A model generated the notes under the pieces. It was given only the letters and a program-made list of their open reading frames with translations. It ran no database searches and was not told the origin of the DNA. This document shows, piece by piece, positions 1-8,234 of a stretch of DNA of 64,000 nt. Location of the stretch: assembly GCA_000383355.1 (NCBI GenBank), contig KB911113.1:59031-123030 (forward strand). Direction: 5' to 3'. The number at the start of each line of letters is the position of its first letter. The first letter of the stretch is position 1. Position numbers and translations under genes: made by a program. The stretch is from Flavobacterium sp. SCGC AAA160-P02. GTDB taxonomy: Bacteria > Bacteroidota > Bacteroidia > Flavobacteriales > Flavobacteriaceae.

Positions 1-56
1 ACACACGCACTTAAGATGATAGTAGCAATAAAAATTAATAGTGATATTTTTTTCAT
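1..56 (-). CDS. Lipoprotein, N-terminal fragment (cut by window edge)
   Basis: A reading frame starts with ATG two bases after the stop of the upstream PL6 lyase and runs off the left edge. Its first 18 residues are a classic lipoprotein signal: MKK, a hydrophobic run, then the lipobox LSAC. The mature protein would be lipid-anchored at the Cys. The tight spacing says it is co-transcribed with the alginate lyase. In such loci the next gene is often another lyase or a surface glycan-binding lipoprotein, but nothing here identifies which. Confidence 0.7.
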   Translation of the reverse strand, partial: MKKISLLIFIATIILSAC

Positions 57-58
57 AT

Positions 59-2464
59 TTAGTTTGTTAATGGTTGAATTAACCCAATTGTATTTACTTG
101 ATTGTTCTCCTTTAAAAGTATAGATTTATTACTTGGCACATAGTTTTTCTTGTCTTTCCATTTCGGACTCTTATAAAAAATATTCTTTTGGATAATTCCT
201 TTACTATTTTTAACACTACCATTTGTACTTAGAAGACAGTTTTCTATTCTAGAATCTGAACCTCCTATATTAATAGGTTTTAAAATATTATAACTGTTTT
301 GGAAAACAGAGTTTTTTATGAGAACGTTAGGTATGTTTTTAGTTCTAACTGCATTCCCTTTTTCAAAATTTGCAACCTTGCTAAAAATAGAATTGGTTAT
401 AATTAACTTACCTTTTCCAATATTTGTTAGATATCCTGATTTTGTATAGTTAATAGCATGTTCTTGGATATTTTCAAAAACAGAATTATGAATTAAAATT
501 ACATTTGCATTGTATTTTCCAATGTTGTTTTTTTCATATGAAAGATTTAATCCTCTATAACTATCTTCAAAATAAGAGTTTTTTATACTTATAGTATCTG
601 CTAATGAACCTTTATATGCCTTAAAAATACTACCTCCTTGTTTATTTCTGAAATTCTTAAATTTACAGTTCTCAATAAATAAATTATATAATTTACCAGT
701 TTCTTTATCTGGAGAAACAACTGCATATTTTACTTGAGTATCATTGTCACCATCAAAAGTTATGTTCTTTAAAGTTACTGAAGACTCTTCTCTAACTCTA
801 ATAAAATAATTTAAAGCTTTAGGCAATTTATCTTCTGCTTTAATAATCGTATTTTCACTACCAACGATTGTTACATCTCCTTTAATTTTTAAGGTTTTAT
901 TTACAAAATAAATACCTTCTTTTAATTGTAAACTAGTTAATTCATTTACTTTTTGCAGTGCTTTTTCAATAGTACCAACTCCGGGTTCTACTTCTATAAC
1001 TTTTGGTTTAATAACTTTAACAGGTTCAATTATATCAGGAACCCAACTTGTGCCTGTTCTCATCGTTAATGCTTTTGGAATTTTTTTGTTTCCTAAATTA
1101 AACGCACCAACAATATTAGATTCTCTTTCAGATTTCACAATGTCTAAAGAGGGGCTTTTATCATCCTTATAGTTAGAAATTAAATTACTGTTTTTAATAC
1201 TTGGCATTGGTAATGATCGTAGTAAAATCCAATCTATTTTTTCTTTTGTAAAAAGAGCAACATCTATTTTTGAATTTGTATCTACAATGTTATTTTTAAA
1301 ACTAATACTTGAAACATCATCATCAAATTTTGCTATATTATTACCATTAGTATTTGTAATTAAATTATTTGCAAATAAAGAATTTAGAGGCGGCAATGTT
1401 CTTTCTTCATCCTTTCCTGCGCCAAAAACTATTTCACTACAATTAATAAGTGTGTTGTTTTGAATATTTACATTCTTTACTTGATGATATCTATTTAAAG
1501 GTGAATTCTTAACGCCATTCATTAAAACTATTGGGGCTCTAAAATCAGAACCTTGAATACCAATCATTAAATTATTTCTAATAATATGATTCTCATTAAT
1601 AATTCTAATACCTCCTGTACTTTTAACATTATTGCCTAAAAAAACATTTCTTTCCACCAAAGTATTATTACCATGCCTCAAGACTAAAGAACCTTTACTT
1701 TCAAGAAATAAATTATCTCTATAAATATTATTGGCAGATTTATTAGATATAATTTCTATTTCACCATCGCAGTTTTTAAATGTGTTTTTCTCTACAATTG
1801 TTCTAGATGACTTCATTGAATTTACACTTGTACCAATTCTAATAGTTTCACCTCCATTTTTTCCTAATTCTGGTCTCTTACCAAATAAATTATAATCTAT
1901 TTTATGATTATTATCTTCAGATTCTTTTCCTTTGAGCCAAACTACCAGAGTTGTTCCGTCATTTGTTTTACCAGTAAAGTTATTATGGTCTACTCTGTTA
2001 TTTTTTCCCCATAAATCTACCCAATGAGATTTTAAGCTTTTATCAATAGGATTATAATAAGAAATTGTAGTATTGGTTAATCTACTGTTATTTGCAACTT
2101 GTTTAGATTTACCTCTAAAAGAGATTATAGATTTTGAAGTTGGATTACCATCTTTAAACCATAACCCAGAAACTATTATATAATTTCCAGAAATGGTCAT
2201 TTTAGAATCACCTGTAACTAAAACTTTTCCAGGTGTTTCAGCTTTTACAACTATTGGCTTTTCTTTAGTTCCAAACCCATCTATATTCAGTTTAACATTA
2301 CTCCATTCTCCATTATTTAAGACAATTGTAGTTCCTTCTACTACGTTTTTAATGGCATTATTAAATTCTAGTATATTATCTACTTTAACATTTAATTCTT
2401 GCGACAATAATAAGTTAATATTGATAAAAATAAAAAATAGAGAACGAATAAATTTACTAAACAT
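59..2464 (-). CDS. Alginate lyase-like polysaccharide lyase, family PL6, two-domain
   Basis: This secreted lyase probably cleaves alginate by beta-elimination in the periplasm or at the surface. A signal peptide (hydrophobic stretch about residues 5-20, ending LLLSQ) is followed by a long Asn-rich right-handed beta-helix typical of PL6/chondroitinase B. The catalytic strip known from PL6 is visible: Glu-x-Glu near residues 235-237, a Lys in NKS near 242 and an Arg in LRHGN near 263. After about residue 470 a second beta-helix with pectate-lyase-like NN repeats follows, as in two-domain AlyGC-type enzymes. I chose the ATG at 2464. A longer frame starting with TTG at 2515 would begin inside the -7 promoter box. 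The lipoprotein at 1-56 follows in the same operon. Confidence 0.85.
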   Translation of the reverse strand: MFSKFIRSLFFIFININLLLSQELNVKVDNILEFNNAIKNVVEGTTIVLNNGEWSNVKLNIDGFGTKEKPIVVKAETPGKVLVTGDSKMTISGNYIIVSGLWFKDGNPTSKSIISFRGKSKQVANNSRLTNTTISYYNPIDKSLKSHWVDLWGKNNRVDHNNFTGKTNDGTTLVVWLKGKESEDNNHKIDYNLFGKRPELGKNGGETIRIGTSVNSMKSSRTIVEKNTFKNCDGEIEIISNKSANNIYRDNLFLESKGSLVLRHGNNTLVERNVFLGNNVKSTGGIRIINENHIIRNNLMIGIQGSDFRAPIVLMNGVKNSPLNRYHQVKNVNIQNNTLINCSEIVFGAGKDEERTLPPLNSLFANNLITNTNGNNIAKFDDDVSSISFKNNIVDTNSKIDVALFTKEKIDWILLRSLPMPSIKNSNLISNYKDDKSPSLDIVKSERESNIVGAFNLGNKKIPKALTMRTGTSWVPDIIEPVKVIKPKVIEVEPGVGTIEKALQKVNELTSLQLKEGIYFVNKTLKIKGDVTIVGSENTIIKAEDKLPKALNYFIRVREESSVTLKNITFDGDNDTQVKYAVVSPDKETGKLYNLFIENCKFKNFRNKQGGSIFKAYKGSLADTISIKNSYFEDSYRGLNLSYEKNNIGKYNANVILIHNSVFENIQEHAINYTKSGYLTNIGKGKLIITNSIFSKVANFEKGNAVRTKNIPNVLIKNSVFQNSYNILKPINIGGSDSRIENCLLSTNGSVKNSKGIIQKNIFYKSPKWKDKKNYVPSNKSILLKENNQVNTIGLIQPLTN

Positions 2465-2479
2465 TAATGTTTTGTTTTT

Positions 2480-2502
2480 TGGTTTACCAGATTGGTAAAC
2501 CA
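2480..2502. promoter_or_regulatory. Double TGGTnnACCA operator (GntR/FadR-like) in the PL6 leader
   Basis: Two decamers, TGGTTTACCA (2480-2489) and TGGTAAACCA (2493-2502), are each palindromic in the outer four bases. They are reverse complements of each other, so the whole 23 bases form one palindrome centred at 2491. They lie between the -7 box and the ATG, over or just after the expected transcription start, where a bound repressor would block transcription. TGGTnnACCA matches operators of GntR/FadR regulators of hexuronate and alginate use. The regulator itself is not in the window. Confidence 0.65.
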
Positions 2503-2512
2503 GTCTTTTTTT

Positions 2513-2520
2513 CAAATATA
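2513..2520 (-). promoter_or_regulatory. -7 promoter box of the PL6 operon
   Basis: TATATTTG on the minus strand fits the Bacteroidota TAnnTTTG element and lies 48 bases before the PL6 ATG, directly upstream of the double operator. No clear -33 TTG was seen. Confidence 0.6.
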
Positions 2521-2681
2521 TTTAAATTTTTTCAGAAAAGAATACAGAAAAATTAAAAATATTAAAATACACGATCTATGGACTGAAGGATCTGTTCAAA
2601 TGTCATTTAATCAAAAAAATGAATTAATAGAGAAGCTAAAACTAATCATCAGATTAGATTTCATTCTTAATAATATTAGTT

Positions 2682-2712
2682 TTGTTTAGCAATTAATATT
2701 TTTGTAGCTTTG
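2682..2712 (+). promoter_or_regulatory. Promoter of the 2743 gene
   Basis: TTTG ending at 2684, a 20-base spacer, then TAGCTTTG at 2705-2712 make a full Bacteroidota -33/-7 promoter, 30 bases before the ATG at 2743. Confidence 0.65.
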
Positions 2713-2742
2713 AGTTCCTTAATTTTAAAAACCTATTTAATT

Positions 2743-3447
2743 ATGAAAAAATTTATTTTAATTTTTACGCTTTTTATTTTAACAACTTTAAGCTTAAAAG
2801 CTCAAGAGTATTATTGGACATCCTATAGTTTCAATGTAGAAGCAGAAGATGTAGAGATAGTCTCTAAATTAACCAACGACTATTTTAGTGCTGAAAACTC
2901 TAAAGCTGATGGAGTATCTGTTTATTTATTTGAAAATCATTTTCACGATAGTAGTTTAAGCTCTAGCCATGAATTAGTGTTTGCAGGAACATATGATGCT
3001 ATGGGTAATCAATATTCTCAAGGAGAAAACACAAGTTGGGATTTATACTTGGCTAAATTAGGACAATATACCAAAGGGTTCTCTGCTGCTGCAGGTAGAA
3101 GTGTTCATTCATTTGGAGTTCCAGGAACACACCCTGTTCAAAATTTATTTTGGCTAAAAGTAAACGATGCTGCAACATTTGCAAAAGGTTTTAAAAAGTA
3201 TAATTCTAAGCACAATCCAGATGAGAGAAGAGTAACTCTTGGTCAATTTAATTTGGGAAGAAGCCCTTTAGGAGAAACACATTATGTTCTTGTAGGAGTG
3301 AATGATTTTAAAACAGCAATGAATGTTGGCTTGTATAGAGAATCTAACCCAGCTGCAAAAAAAGCATGGAATGAATACATGAAAGAAATAGATGGGAATG
3401 TTCAAATGATAAGAACTTCCACTAGAGTGATGGTTGGAAAATGGTAA
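2743..3447 (+). CDS. Secreted protein of unknown function
   Basis: This is a 234-residue protein with a clear signal peptide (MKKFILIFTLFIL, cleavage after KAQ). I do not recognise the family with certainty. The mature part is soluble, rich in aromatic residues and Gly/Ser, with no membrane segment or lipobox. The start at 2743 puts the signal peptide at the N-terminus and suits the promoter just upstream; an extension of 11 residues would begin at the promoter box. It is followed after 65 bases by another secreted protein of similar size with a comparable opening (EYYW versus EYWQ). The two may be distant relatives of the dimeric alpha-beta barrel type, but that is only an inference. Confidence 0.75.
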   Translation: MKKFILIFTLFILTTLSLKAQEYYWTSYSFNVEAEDVEIVSKLTNDYFSAENSKADGVSVYLFENHFHDSSLSSSHELVFAGTYDAMGNQYSQGENTSWDLYLAKLGQYTKGFSAAAGRSVHSFGVPGTHPVQNLFWLKVNDAATFAKGFKKYNSKHNPDERRVTLGQFNLGRSPLGETHYVLVGVNDFKTAMNVGLYRESNPAAKKAWNEYMKEIDGNVQMIRTSTRVMVGKW

Positions 3448-3512
3448 ATTATTTTCAATCATATAAAACAAATCAATACTTCAATAACAATTAATTTTAA
3501 AACTTATTCAAA

Positions 3513-4265
3513 ATGAAAAAATTACTACTATTATTTTTAGTTCCATTATTTGCAATCTCTCAAACCAATCCTAACAGAGAGTACTGGCAAACAAATAAAT
3601 GGTCTGCTAAAAAAGGAATGAATACAGAGTTTGAGGCAGCTGTGGCTAAAAAAACTCAGAAATACAACAACACTAAAGAAACCTCATTTGCTACCTATCA
3701 AATTATCACTGGTTCTGATCAAGGAAAATATATGAGAGTGATGGGCAATAGAAGTGCTGCTGCATTTGATACTGAAGATTCTGCAGAATTAGCATATTGG
3801 ATGAAAAATGTGATGCCTTATACAGAAGGAAATGATGGAAATGTAAGATGGTGGAGAATGAAAGGTGCTGGTCAAAATTGGAATAACGATATGCCTCCAG
3901 CTAGGTTTATTAAAATGACCACCTATAACCTAAAGAGAGATAAATCATCTGATTTCTTTAGATTTTGGAGAAATAATGTAAAGCTTCAAAAATCTCTTGG
4001 TTATACTGGAGCTAGTGGAGTGTTTATGCTGGAAAGCGGTGGGCAAGCATATCAAGTGATGGAAGTAGAAGGATATAACAGTCATGCAGCAGGAAAAGGA
4101 GATTTTAAAAACCCTGATGTTAATTATGTAGAAGAGTACAACAAAATGTTTGGCTGGAGAAGTCATCGTAATGATCAAGCTGCATTTAACGCATCAATAG
4201 AACAATGGGGTATTATTGTTGAAACTGCTGAATTAAAACCAGAAATGTCTTCAAAATTGAAGTAA
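3513..4265 (+). CDS. Secreted protein of unknown function, second of a pair
   Basis: This 250-residue protein begins with a signal peptide (MKKLLLLFLVPLFAIS, cleavage near SQT). The mature part is rich in Trp, Tyr and Asn, including REYWQ, VRWWRMKG and FRFWRNN. No catalytic motif is recognised. It follows the preceding secreted protein on the same strand, with no promoter or terminator between them, and a strong hairpin terminator closes the unit at 4291-4311. The pair is therefore probably one transcript. Nothing in the neighbourhood assigns a substrate. Confidence 0.75.
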   Translation: MKKLLLLFLVPLFAISQTNPNREYWQTNKWSAKKGMNTEFEAAVAKKTQKYNNTKETSFATYQIITGSDQGKYMRVMGNRSAAAFDTEDSAELAYWMKNVMPYTEGNDGNVRWWRMKGAGQNWNNDMPPARFIKMTTYNLKRDKSSDFFRFWRNNVKLQKSLGYTGASGVFMLESGGQAYQVMEVEGYNSHAAGKGDFKNPDVNYVEEYNKMFGWRSHRNDQAAFNASIEQWGIIVETAELKPEMSSKLK

Positions 4266-4290
4266 CTTCAAATAGAAAACCTTTAAAAAA

Positions 4291-4319
4291 GTTGATTAAA
4301 TTTTAATCAACTTTTTTTT
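4291..4319 (+). terminator. Rho-independent terminator after the secreted pair
   Basis: An AT-rich hairpin (GTTGATTA paired with TAATCAAC, 4291-4311) is followed by a run of T. It is preceded by A residues, so it could also serve the minus-strand genes beyond it. Confidence 0.8.
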
Positions 4320-4380
4320 TGAAAAAGATTTAAATGGTAAGGTTCCTAAAGCTCTTATGTTTATTAGGATACTTCCCTTT

Positions 4381-4512
4381 TTATTTTTTCGAATTTTTAC
4401 TTGGGTAGTTATCTTCTTTTTGTTTCCGGGCTGAATAGATGATGTTCCATATGGTTAACCCCATGTATGTTGCAAATATAATTGCCCCTACTATAAAAAA
4501 TCCTATATTCAT
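4381..4512 (-). CDS. Small single-pass membrane protein, 43 aa
   Basis: This short frame encodes one hydrophobic segment (about residues 3-25, including GFFIVGAIIFATY) followed by a charged tail rich in Lys (ARKQKED, SKNSKK). Its ATG overlaps the TGA of the upstream 56-residue frame as ATGA, a sign of translational coupling. That, the membrane-helix composition and the positive-inside tail argue that it is real. Function is unknown. Confidence 0.6.
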   Translation of the reverse strand: MNIGFFIVGAIIFATYMGLTIWNIIYSARKQKEDNYPSKNSKK

Positions 4513-4679
4513 GTTGTTCTTCTTTGTCTAATTGCTATTGCAAACAATAATATTGTGCCTGGCCAATGCGCTGAGTATTGAGCCTCTTCTGTCATTCCCA
4601 TGATCCCATATCCTACCGAATATAGTAAACACATGAATGCTAAAATAATAGGATACCACTTTGTAATAAAATTTTTCAT
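4509..4679 (-). CDS. Small membrane protein, 56 aa
   Basis: The frame opens MKNFITKWYP and has two hydrophobic stretches (about 9-28 and 41-50) joined by a short acidic/polar loop with TEEAQYSAHWPG, then ends in RQRR. It has an ATG start and overlaps the following 43-residue frame by four bases. It is divergent from the HupE/UreJ gene at 4843. I do not recognise a named family. Confidence 0.6.
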   Translation of the reverse strand: MKNFITKWYPIILAFMCLLYSVGYGIMGMTEEAQYSAHWPGTILLFAIAIRQRRTT

Positions 4680-4814
4680 TTTTTATAGTTTATGTTTTGT
4701 GAATTTAACTCTCTATCTAATATAGGCATTTAGTATAAATATCACTCATGATTTATTTATTACTGATCAAAAACTTTCGTTTTTTTAAATTATTTATATG
4801 TGAAGTCTGTTTTA

Positions 4815-4822
4815 TATCTTTG
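4815..4822 (+). promoter_or_regulatory. -7 box of the HupE/UreJ gene
   Basis: TATCTTTG fits TAnnTTTG and lies 20 bases before the ATG at 4843. No good -33 TTG is seen. Confidence 0.5.
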
Positions 4823-4842
4823 AATTATTAAAAAATAATAAA

Positions 4843-5424
4843 ATGGATGATTTAGTATTGTATTTTAAATTAGGTCTTCATCATGTGTTAGATATTTTAG
4901 CTTATGACCATGTTTTATTTCTAATTGTATTGGCTGTTGTATTTAACTTTAATCAATGGAAAAAAGTAGTATGGCTCATTACATTTTTTACCATAGGTCA
5001 TAGCCTTACATTAGCATTAGCCGCTTACGACCTTATAAATGTACCATTAAATATTGTAGAGTTTCTAATCCCTGTAACCATCTGTATTACCGGAGTTTTT
5101 AATATTCTAAGAGCCTCAAACACTGTTGCTGGAAAAGAGAAAATTACGTTCTTCTTTGCTTTATTTTTTGGACTAGTTCATGGCCTAGGCTTTTCAAATT
5201 ATTTTAGGATACTCATAGGAAAAGAAGATGATAAAATTTTACCTTTGTTAGAGTTTGCTTTAGGAATAGAAGCAGCACAAATAATAATTGTTTTTAGTGT
5301 TTTATTTCTTGGAATGTTTTTGCAAAATTTCTTTAGAGTTGTTAAAAGAGATTGGGTTCTAGTAACTTCTGCCATTGTAATTGGAATTTCAATTCCTATG
5401 ATGATAAACAGAATATTTTGGTAA
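4843..5424 (+). CDS. HupE/UreJ family membrane protein
   Basis: A 193-residue integral membrane protein with about six helices. It shows conserved family features: an N-terminal LGLHHVLDILAYDH with His and Asp residues, then TIGHSLTL and GLVHGLGFSN. HupE/UreJ proteins are usually nickel permeases, but no urease or hydrogenase gene is nearby, and this short flavobacterial form is often an orphan, so the metal is uncertain. It has its own promoter and is divergent from the two small membrane proteins. The next gene starts 24 bases later. Confidence 0.8.
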   Translation: MDDLVLYFKLGLHHVLDILAYDHVLFLIVLAVVFNFNQWKKVVWLITFFTIGHSLTLALAAYDLINVPLNIVEFLIPVTICITGVFNILRASNTVAGKEKITFFFALFFGLVHGLGFSNYFRILIGKEDDKILPLLEFALGIEAAQIIIVFSVLFLGMFLQNFFRVVKRDWVLVTSAIVIGISIPMMINRIFW

Positions 5425-5448
5425 ATAATTAACGCTCTCATTTTTTAA

Positions 5449-5895
5449 ATGTCATTACTTTTAACTTCCATGAATTCTAAACAACATAAATACGACATCG
5501 CCTATTTAAAAATGGCGCTAGAGTGGGCAAAACTATCTCACTGTAAACGAAAACAGGTAGGTGCGCTCATTGTAAAAAACCGTATGATTATCTCAGATGG
5601 TTTTAACGGAACTCCTTCTGGTTTTGACAACTGTTGTGAAGAAGATAGCGGGATTACAAAATGGGAAGTGCTTCATGCAGAAGCCAATGCTATTTTAAAA
5701 GTAGCGTCGTCTACACAATCTGCCGCTGGAGCAACTTTATACATTACCTTATCACCTTGCCAACAATGTAGTAAGCTCATACATCAAGCAGGAATTAAAC
5801 GCGTGGTATATTCTAAAGATTATAAAGATACCTCAGGAATTAACTTTTTAGAAAAGGCAGGAGTAGAAACTCAATATTTACCCGTAAATGACTAA
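5449..5895 (+). CDS. Deoxycytidylate (dCMP) deaminase family protein
   Basis: This 148-residue zinc deaminase probably converts dCMP to dUMP for thymidylate synthesis. The zinc site is complete: His76-Ala-Glu78 (LHAEAN) and Pro103-Cys104-x-x-Cys107 (SPCQQC). The segment VKNRMIISDGFNGTPSGFDNC is characteristic of dCMP deaminases rather than cytidine or tRNA deaminases. An alternative ATG at 5470 would remove seven residues that carry no motif. Its last eight bases overlap the S41 protease gene, so the two are co-transcribed. There is a second, distinct deaminase (TadA) at 28717. Confidence 0.85.
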   Translation: MSLLLTSMNSKQHKYDIAYLKMALEWAKLSHCKRKQVGALIVKNRMIISDGFNGTPSGFDNCCEEDSGITKWEVLHAEANAILKVASSTQSAAGATLYITLSPCQQCSKLIHQAGIKRVVYSKDYKDTSGINFLEKAGVETQYLPVND

Positions 5896-7459
5896 GAACA
5901 ACTTCCCTATTTACCTTTCATTAGCAACTGTTTTTGGTATCTTAATTGGTGTCTTTATTAATGGAAACAACGCTGGTTTTTCTTTAAATTCTAACACTAA
6001 AAACGAAGCAAAAATTAGACGTTTAATGGATTATATAGATCAAAACTATGTAGACACCATAAACACAACTAATTTATTAGACAGCGCTATTTCTGAAATG
6101 ATTGGCAAATTAGATCCTCATTCTGCTTATATTCCTAAAGAAGATCTACAAGACATACAAGATAGAATGCAAGGAAAATTTGTGGGTGTTGGAATTCAAT
6201 TTAGACTCATTAATGATTCTGTCACGGTGATAGAGCCCATTAAAGGTGGCCCAAGTATAAAAGCTGGAATTAAAGCTGGTGACAGAATACTTATAGCTGA
6301 CAAAGATACACTGTCTGGAAAAAATCTAAGTTCAAACGATGTTCCTATATTTCTTAAAGGAACTTCAGGTACAGATGTAACTTTACAAGTCTATAGAAAA
6401 ACCAACGATTCATTATTTAACCTTCGTGTAACTAGGGGCGATGTAAATATTAAAAGTGTAGACCTTTCTTATATGATTAACGATCATATCGGCTATATAA
6501 AATTAGATAGATTTGCAAGAAACACCTACCGTGAATTTACAACAGCCTTAACAAAGCTTACCAACCTAGGGATGGATGATCTAGTGCTTGATTTAAGAGG
6601 AAATGGCGGTGGATTTATAGATATCGCAAATAGCATTGTAGATGAGTTTTTAGAAGACGATGCCCTTATTGTATTTACCAAAAATAATAAAGGACAAATT
6701 GAAGAGTATTTTGCAACAAAAGATGGCGCTTTTGAAAAAGGAAAACTATATGTTTTAATAGACGAAAACTCTGCTTCTGCATCAGAAATTGTAGCAGGTG
6801 CTTTGCAAGACAATGACAAAGGAACTATCATAGGAAGACGTTCTTTTGGGAAAGGATTAGTACAAGTAGAAATGGGATTGGGAGATGGTTCTGCTGTTCG
6901 TTTAACAACTGCTAGATATTATACTCCAACGGGTAGATCTATTCAAAAGCCGTATGCGAAAAATGGTGATATAAATTACTATAAAGACTATCAAGAAAGA
7001 ATTTTAAGTGGTGAGTTGCTATACAAAGATAGCATACAAGTTACAGATTCTTTGCGTTATGAAACACCCGCTGGTAAAGTGGTTTATGGTGGTGGTGGAA
7101 TTATCCCCGATGTTTTTGTAGGCATAGACACAACTGGGTATTTAAGTAATTTTTACTTTAGAAGCATCTCTAATTTCTCTTTTGATTATGTAGATGAAAA
7201 CAGAAAAGAACTCTCTAAAAATTGGCCTTTAGACCTGTTTCTAGAAAGTTTTGATAAAGATGACACTGTATTTCAATCTTATGTGTCAACAATAAATACC
7301 ATAAATAATGCTTCTTTTAAAACAAAAGAGAAAATTCGTTCTTATATAAAAGCTACCATTGCTAGAGAGATTTTTGGTGACGAAGGTTTTTATAGAAGTA
7401 TTCAAAAAGATGATGCCATGCTTCAAAAAGTGTTAGAATTGGATGCTAGCATAGAATAG
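5888..7459 (+). CDS. S41 family C-terminal processing protease with PDZ domain
   Basis: A 523-residue CtpA/Tsp-like serine protease. An N-terminal membrane anchor (about residues 7-24) places it in the periplasm. A PDZ domain (about 90-185, VGVGIQF onward) precedes the peptidase domain. The Ser-Lys dyad is visible as Ser297 in SASASE and Lys322 in SFGKG, the expected 25 residues apart. Such enzymes trim or degrade periplasmic and envelope proteins from the C-terminus. The gene overlaps the deaminase gene by eight bases and is followed by lpxH after 16 bases. Confidence 0.92.
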   Translation: MTKNNFPIYLSLATVFGILIGVFINGNNAGFSLNSNTKNEAKIRRLMDYIDQNYVDTINTTNLLDSAISEMIGKLDPHSAYIPKEDLQDIQDRMQGKFVGVGIQFRLINDSVTVIEPIKGGPSIKAGIKAGDRILIADKDTLSGKNLSSNDVPIFLKGTSGTDVTLQVYRKTNDSLFNLRVTRGDVNIKSVDLSYMINDHIGYIKLDRFARNTYREFTTALTKLTNLGMDDLVLDLRGNGGGFIDIANSIVDEFLEDDALIVFTKNNKGQIEEYFATKDGAFEKGKLYVLIDENSASASEIVAGALQDNDKGTIIGRRSFGKGLVQVEMGLGDGSAVRLTTARYYTPTGRSIQKPYAKNGDINYYKDYQERILSGELLYKDSIQVTDSLRYETPAGKVVYGGGGIIPDVFVGIDTTGYLSNFYFRSISNFSFDYVDENRKELSKNWPLDLFLESFDKDDTVFQSYVSTINTINNASFKTKEKIRSYIKATIAREIFGDEGFYRSIQKDDAMLQKVLELDASIE

Positions 7460-7475
7460 TGTTACTTTGTAAATC

Positions 7476-8234
7476 ATGACTACGATTACTACTTCAGAAA
7501 ATAAAAAAATATACTTTGCTTCCGACCAACATTTGGGGGCTCCAACACCTGAGGCTAGCTTACCTCGTGAAAAAAAATTTGTTGCTTGGCTAGATGCTAT
7601 CAAAGAAGATGCAGGAGCTGTCTTTTTATTAGGAGATTTATTTGATTTTTGGTTTGAATATAAGACAGTAGTACCTAAAGGATTTGTAAGAGTCTTAGGA
7701 AAACTTGCTGAACTAAAGGATGCAGGTATCGATATTTATTTCTTTGTAGGAAATCATGATTTATGGATGCGTGATTACTTTCAAAAAGAATTAAATATTC
7801 CAGTATTTCATGAACCTCAAGAATTTGACATTAACGGAAAGTTGTTTTTAATTGGTCATGGAGATGGTTTAGGACCAGGAGATTATGGATACAAACGCAT
7901 GAAAAAGGTATTTACTTTTCCCTTTTTTAAGTGGCTTTTTAGGTGGCTTCATCCAGACATAGGTGTAAAATTAGGACACTATTTCTCTGTAAAAAATAAA
8001 TTAATTTCTGGTGATGAAGATGCGCAGTTTTTAGGTGAAGAAAACGAATGGTTAGCCCTTTACTGCAGAAAAAAACTTACAGAAAAACACTATGACTTCT
8101 TTATCTTTGGGCATAGACATCTTCCGTTAGAAATTGAGTTAAACAGCTCTAGTACATATATCAATCTAGGAGATTGGATACAGTACTTTACCTATGGTGA
8201 ATTTATGAAAACCTTTAAACTAAAAGAGTTTTAA
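7476..8234 (+). CDS. lpxH: UDP-2,3-diacylglucosamine diphosphatase (LpxH-like)
   Basis: A calcineurin-like metallophosphoesterase of 252 residues. It is expected to hydrolyse UDP-2,3-diacylglucosamine to lipid X in lipid A synthesis at the inner-membrane surface. The full set of metal-binding motifs is present in order: DQHLG, GDLFDFWFE, GNHDLW, GHGDGLGPGD and FGHRH. GDLFDFWFEY and the GHGDG segment favour LpxH over generic phosphoesterases. It lies 16 bases after the S41 protease and its end overlaps the convergent aminotransferase by four bases. Confidence 0.85.
   Translation: MTTITTSENKKIYFASDQHLGAPTPEASLPREKKFVAWLDAIKEDAGAVFLLGDLFDFWFEYKTVVPKGFVRVLGKLAELKDAGIDIYFFVGNHDLWMRDYFQKELNIPVFHEPQEFDINGKLFLIGHGDGLGPGDYGYKRMKKVFTFPFFKWLFRWLHPDIGVKLGHYFSVKNKLISGDEDAQFLGEENEWLALYCRKKLTEKHYDFFIFGHRHLPLEIELNSSSTYINLGDWIQYFTYGEFMKTFKLKEF

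Noticed and set aside
2465..2515. Extension of the PL6 lyase by 17 residues from a TTG
   Set aside because: The TTG is part of the TATATTTG promoter box and the extension runs through the operator; the ATG at 2464 gives a normal signal peptide.
2492..2689. 65-residue frame between the PL6 promoter and the secreted-protein promoter
   Set aside because: It starts inside the operator, has no domain or signal, and ends inside the next promoter; likely chance.
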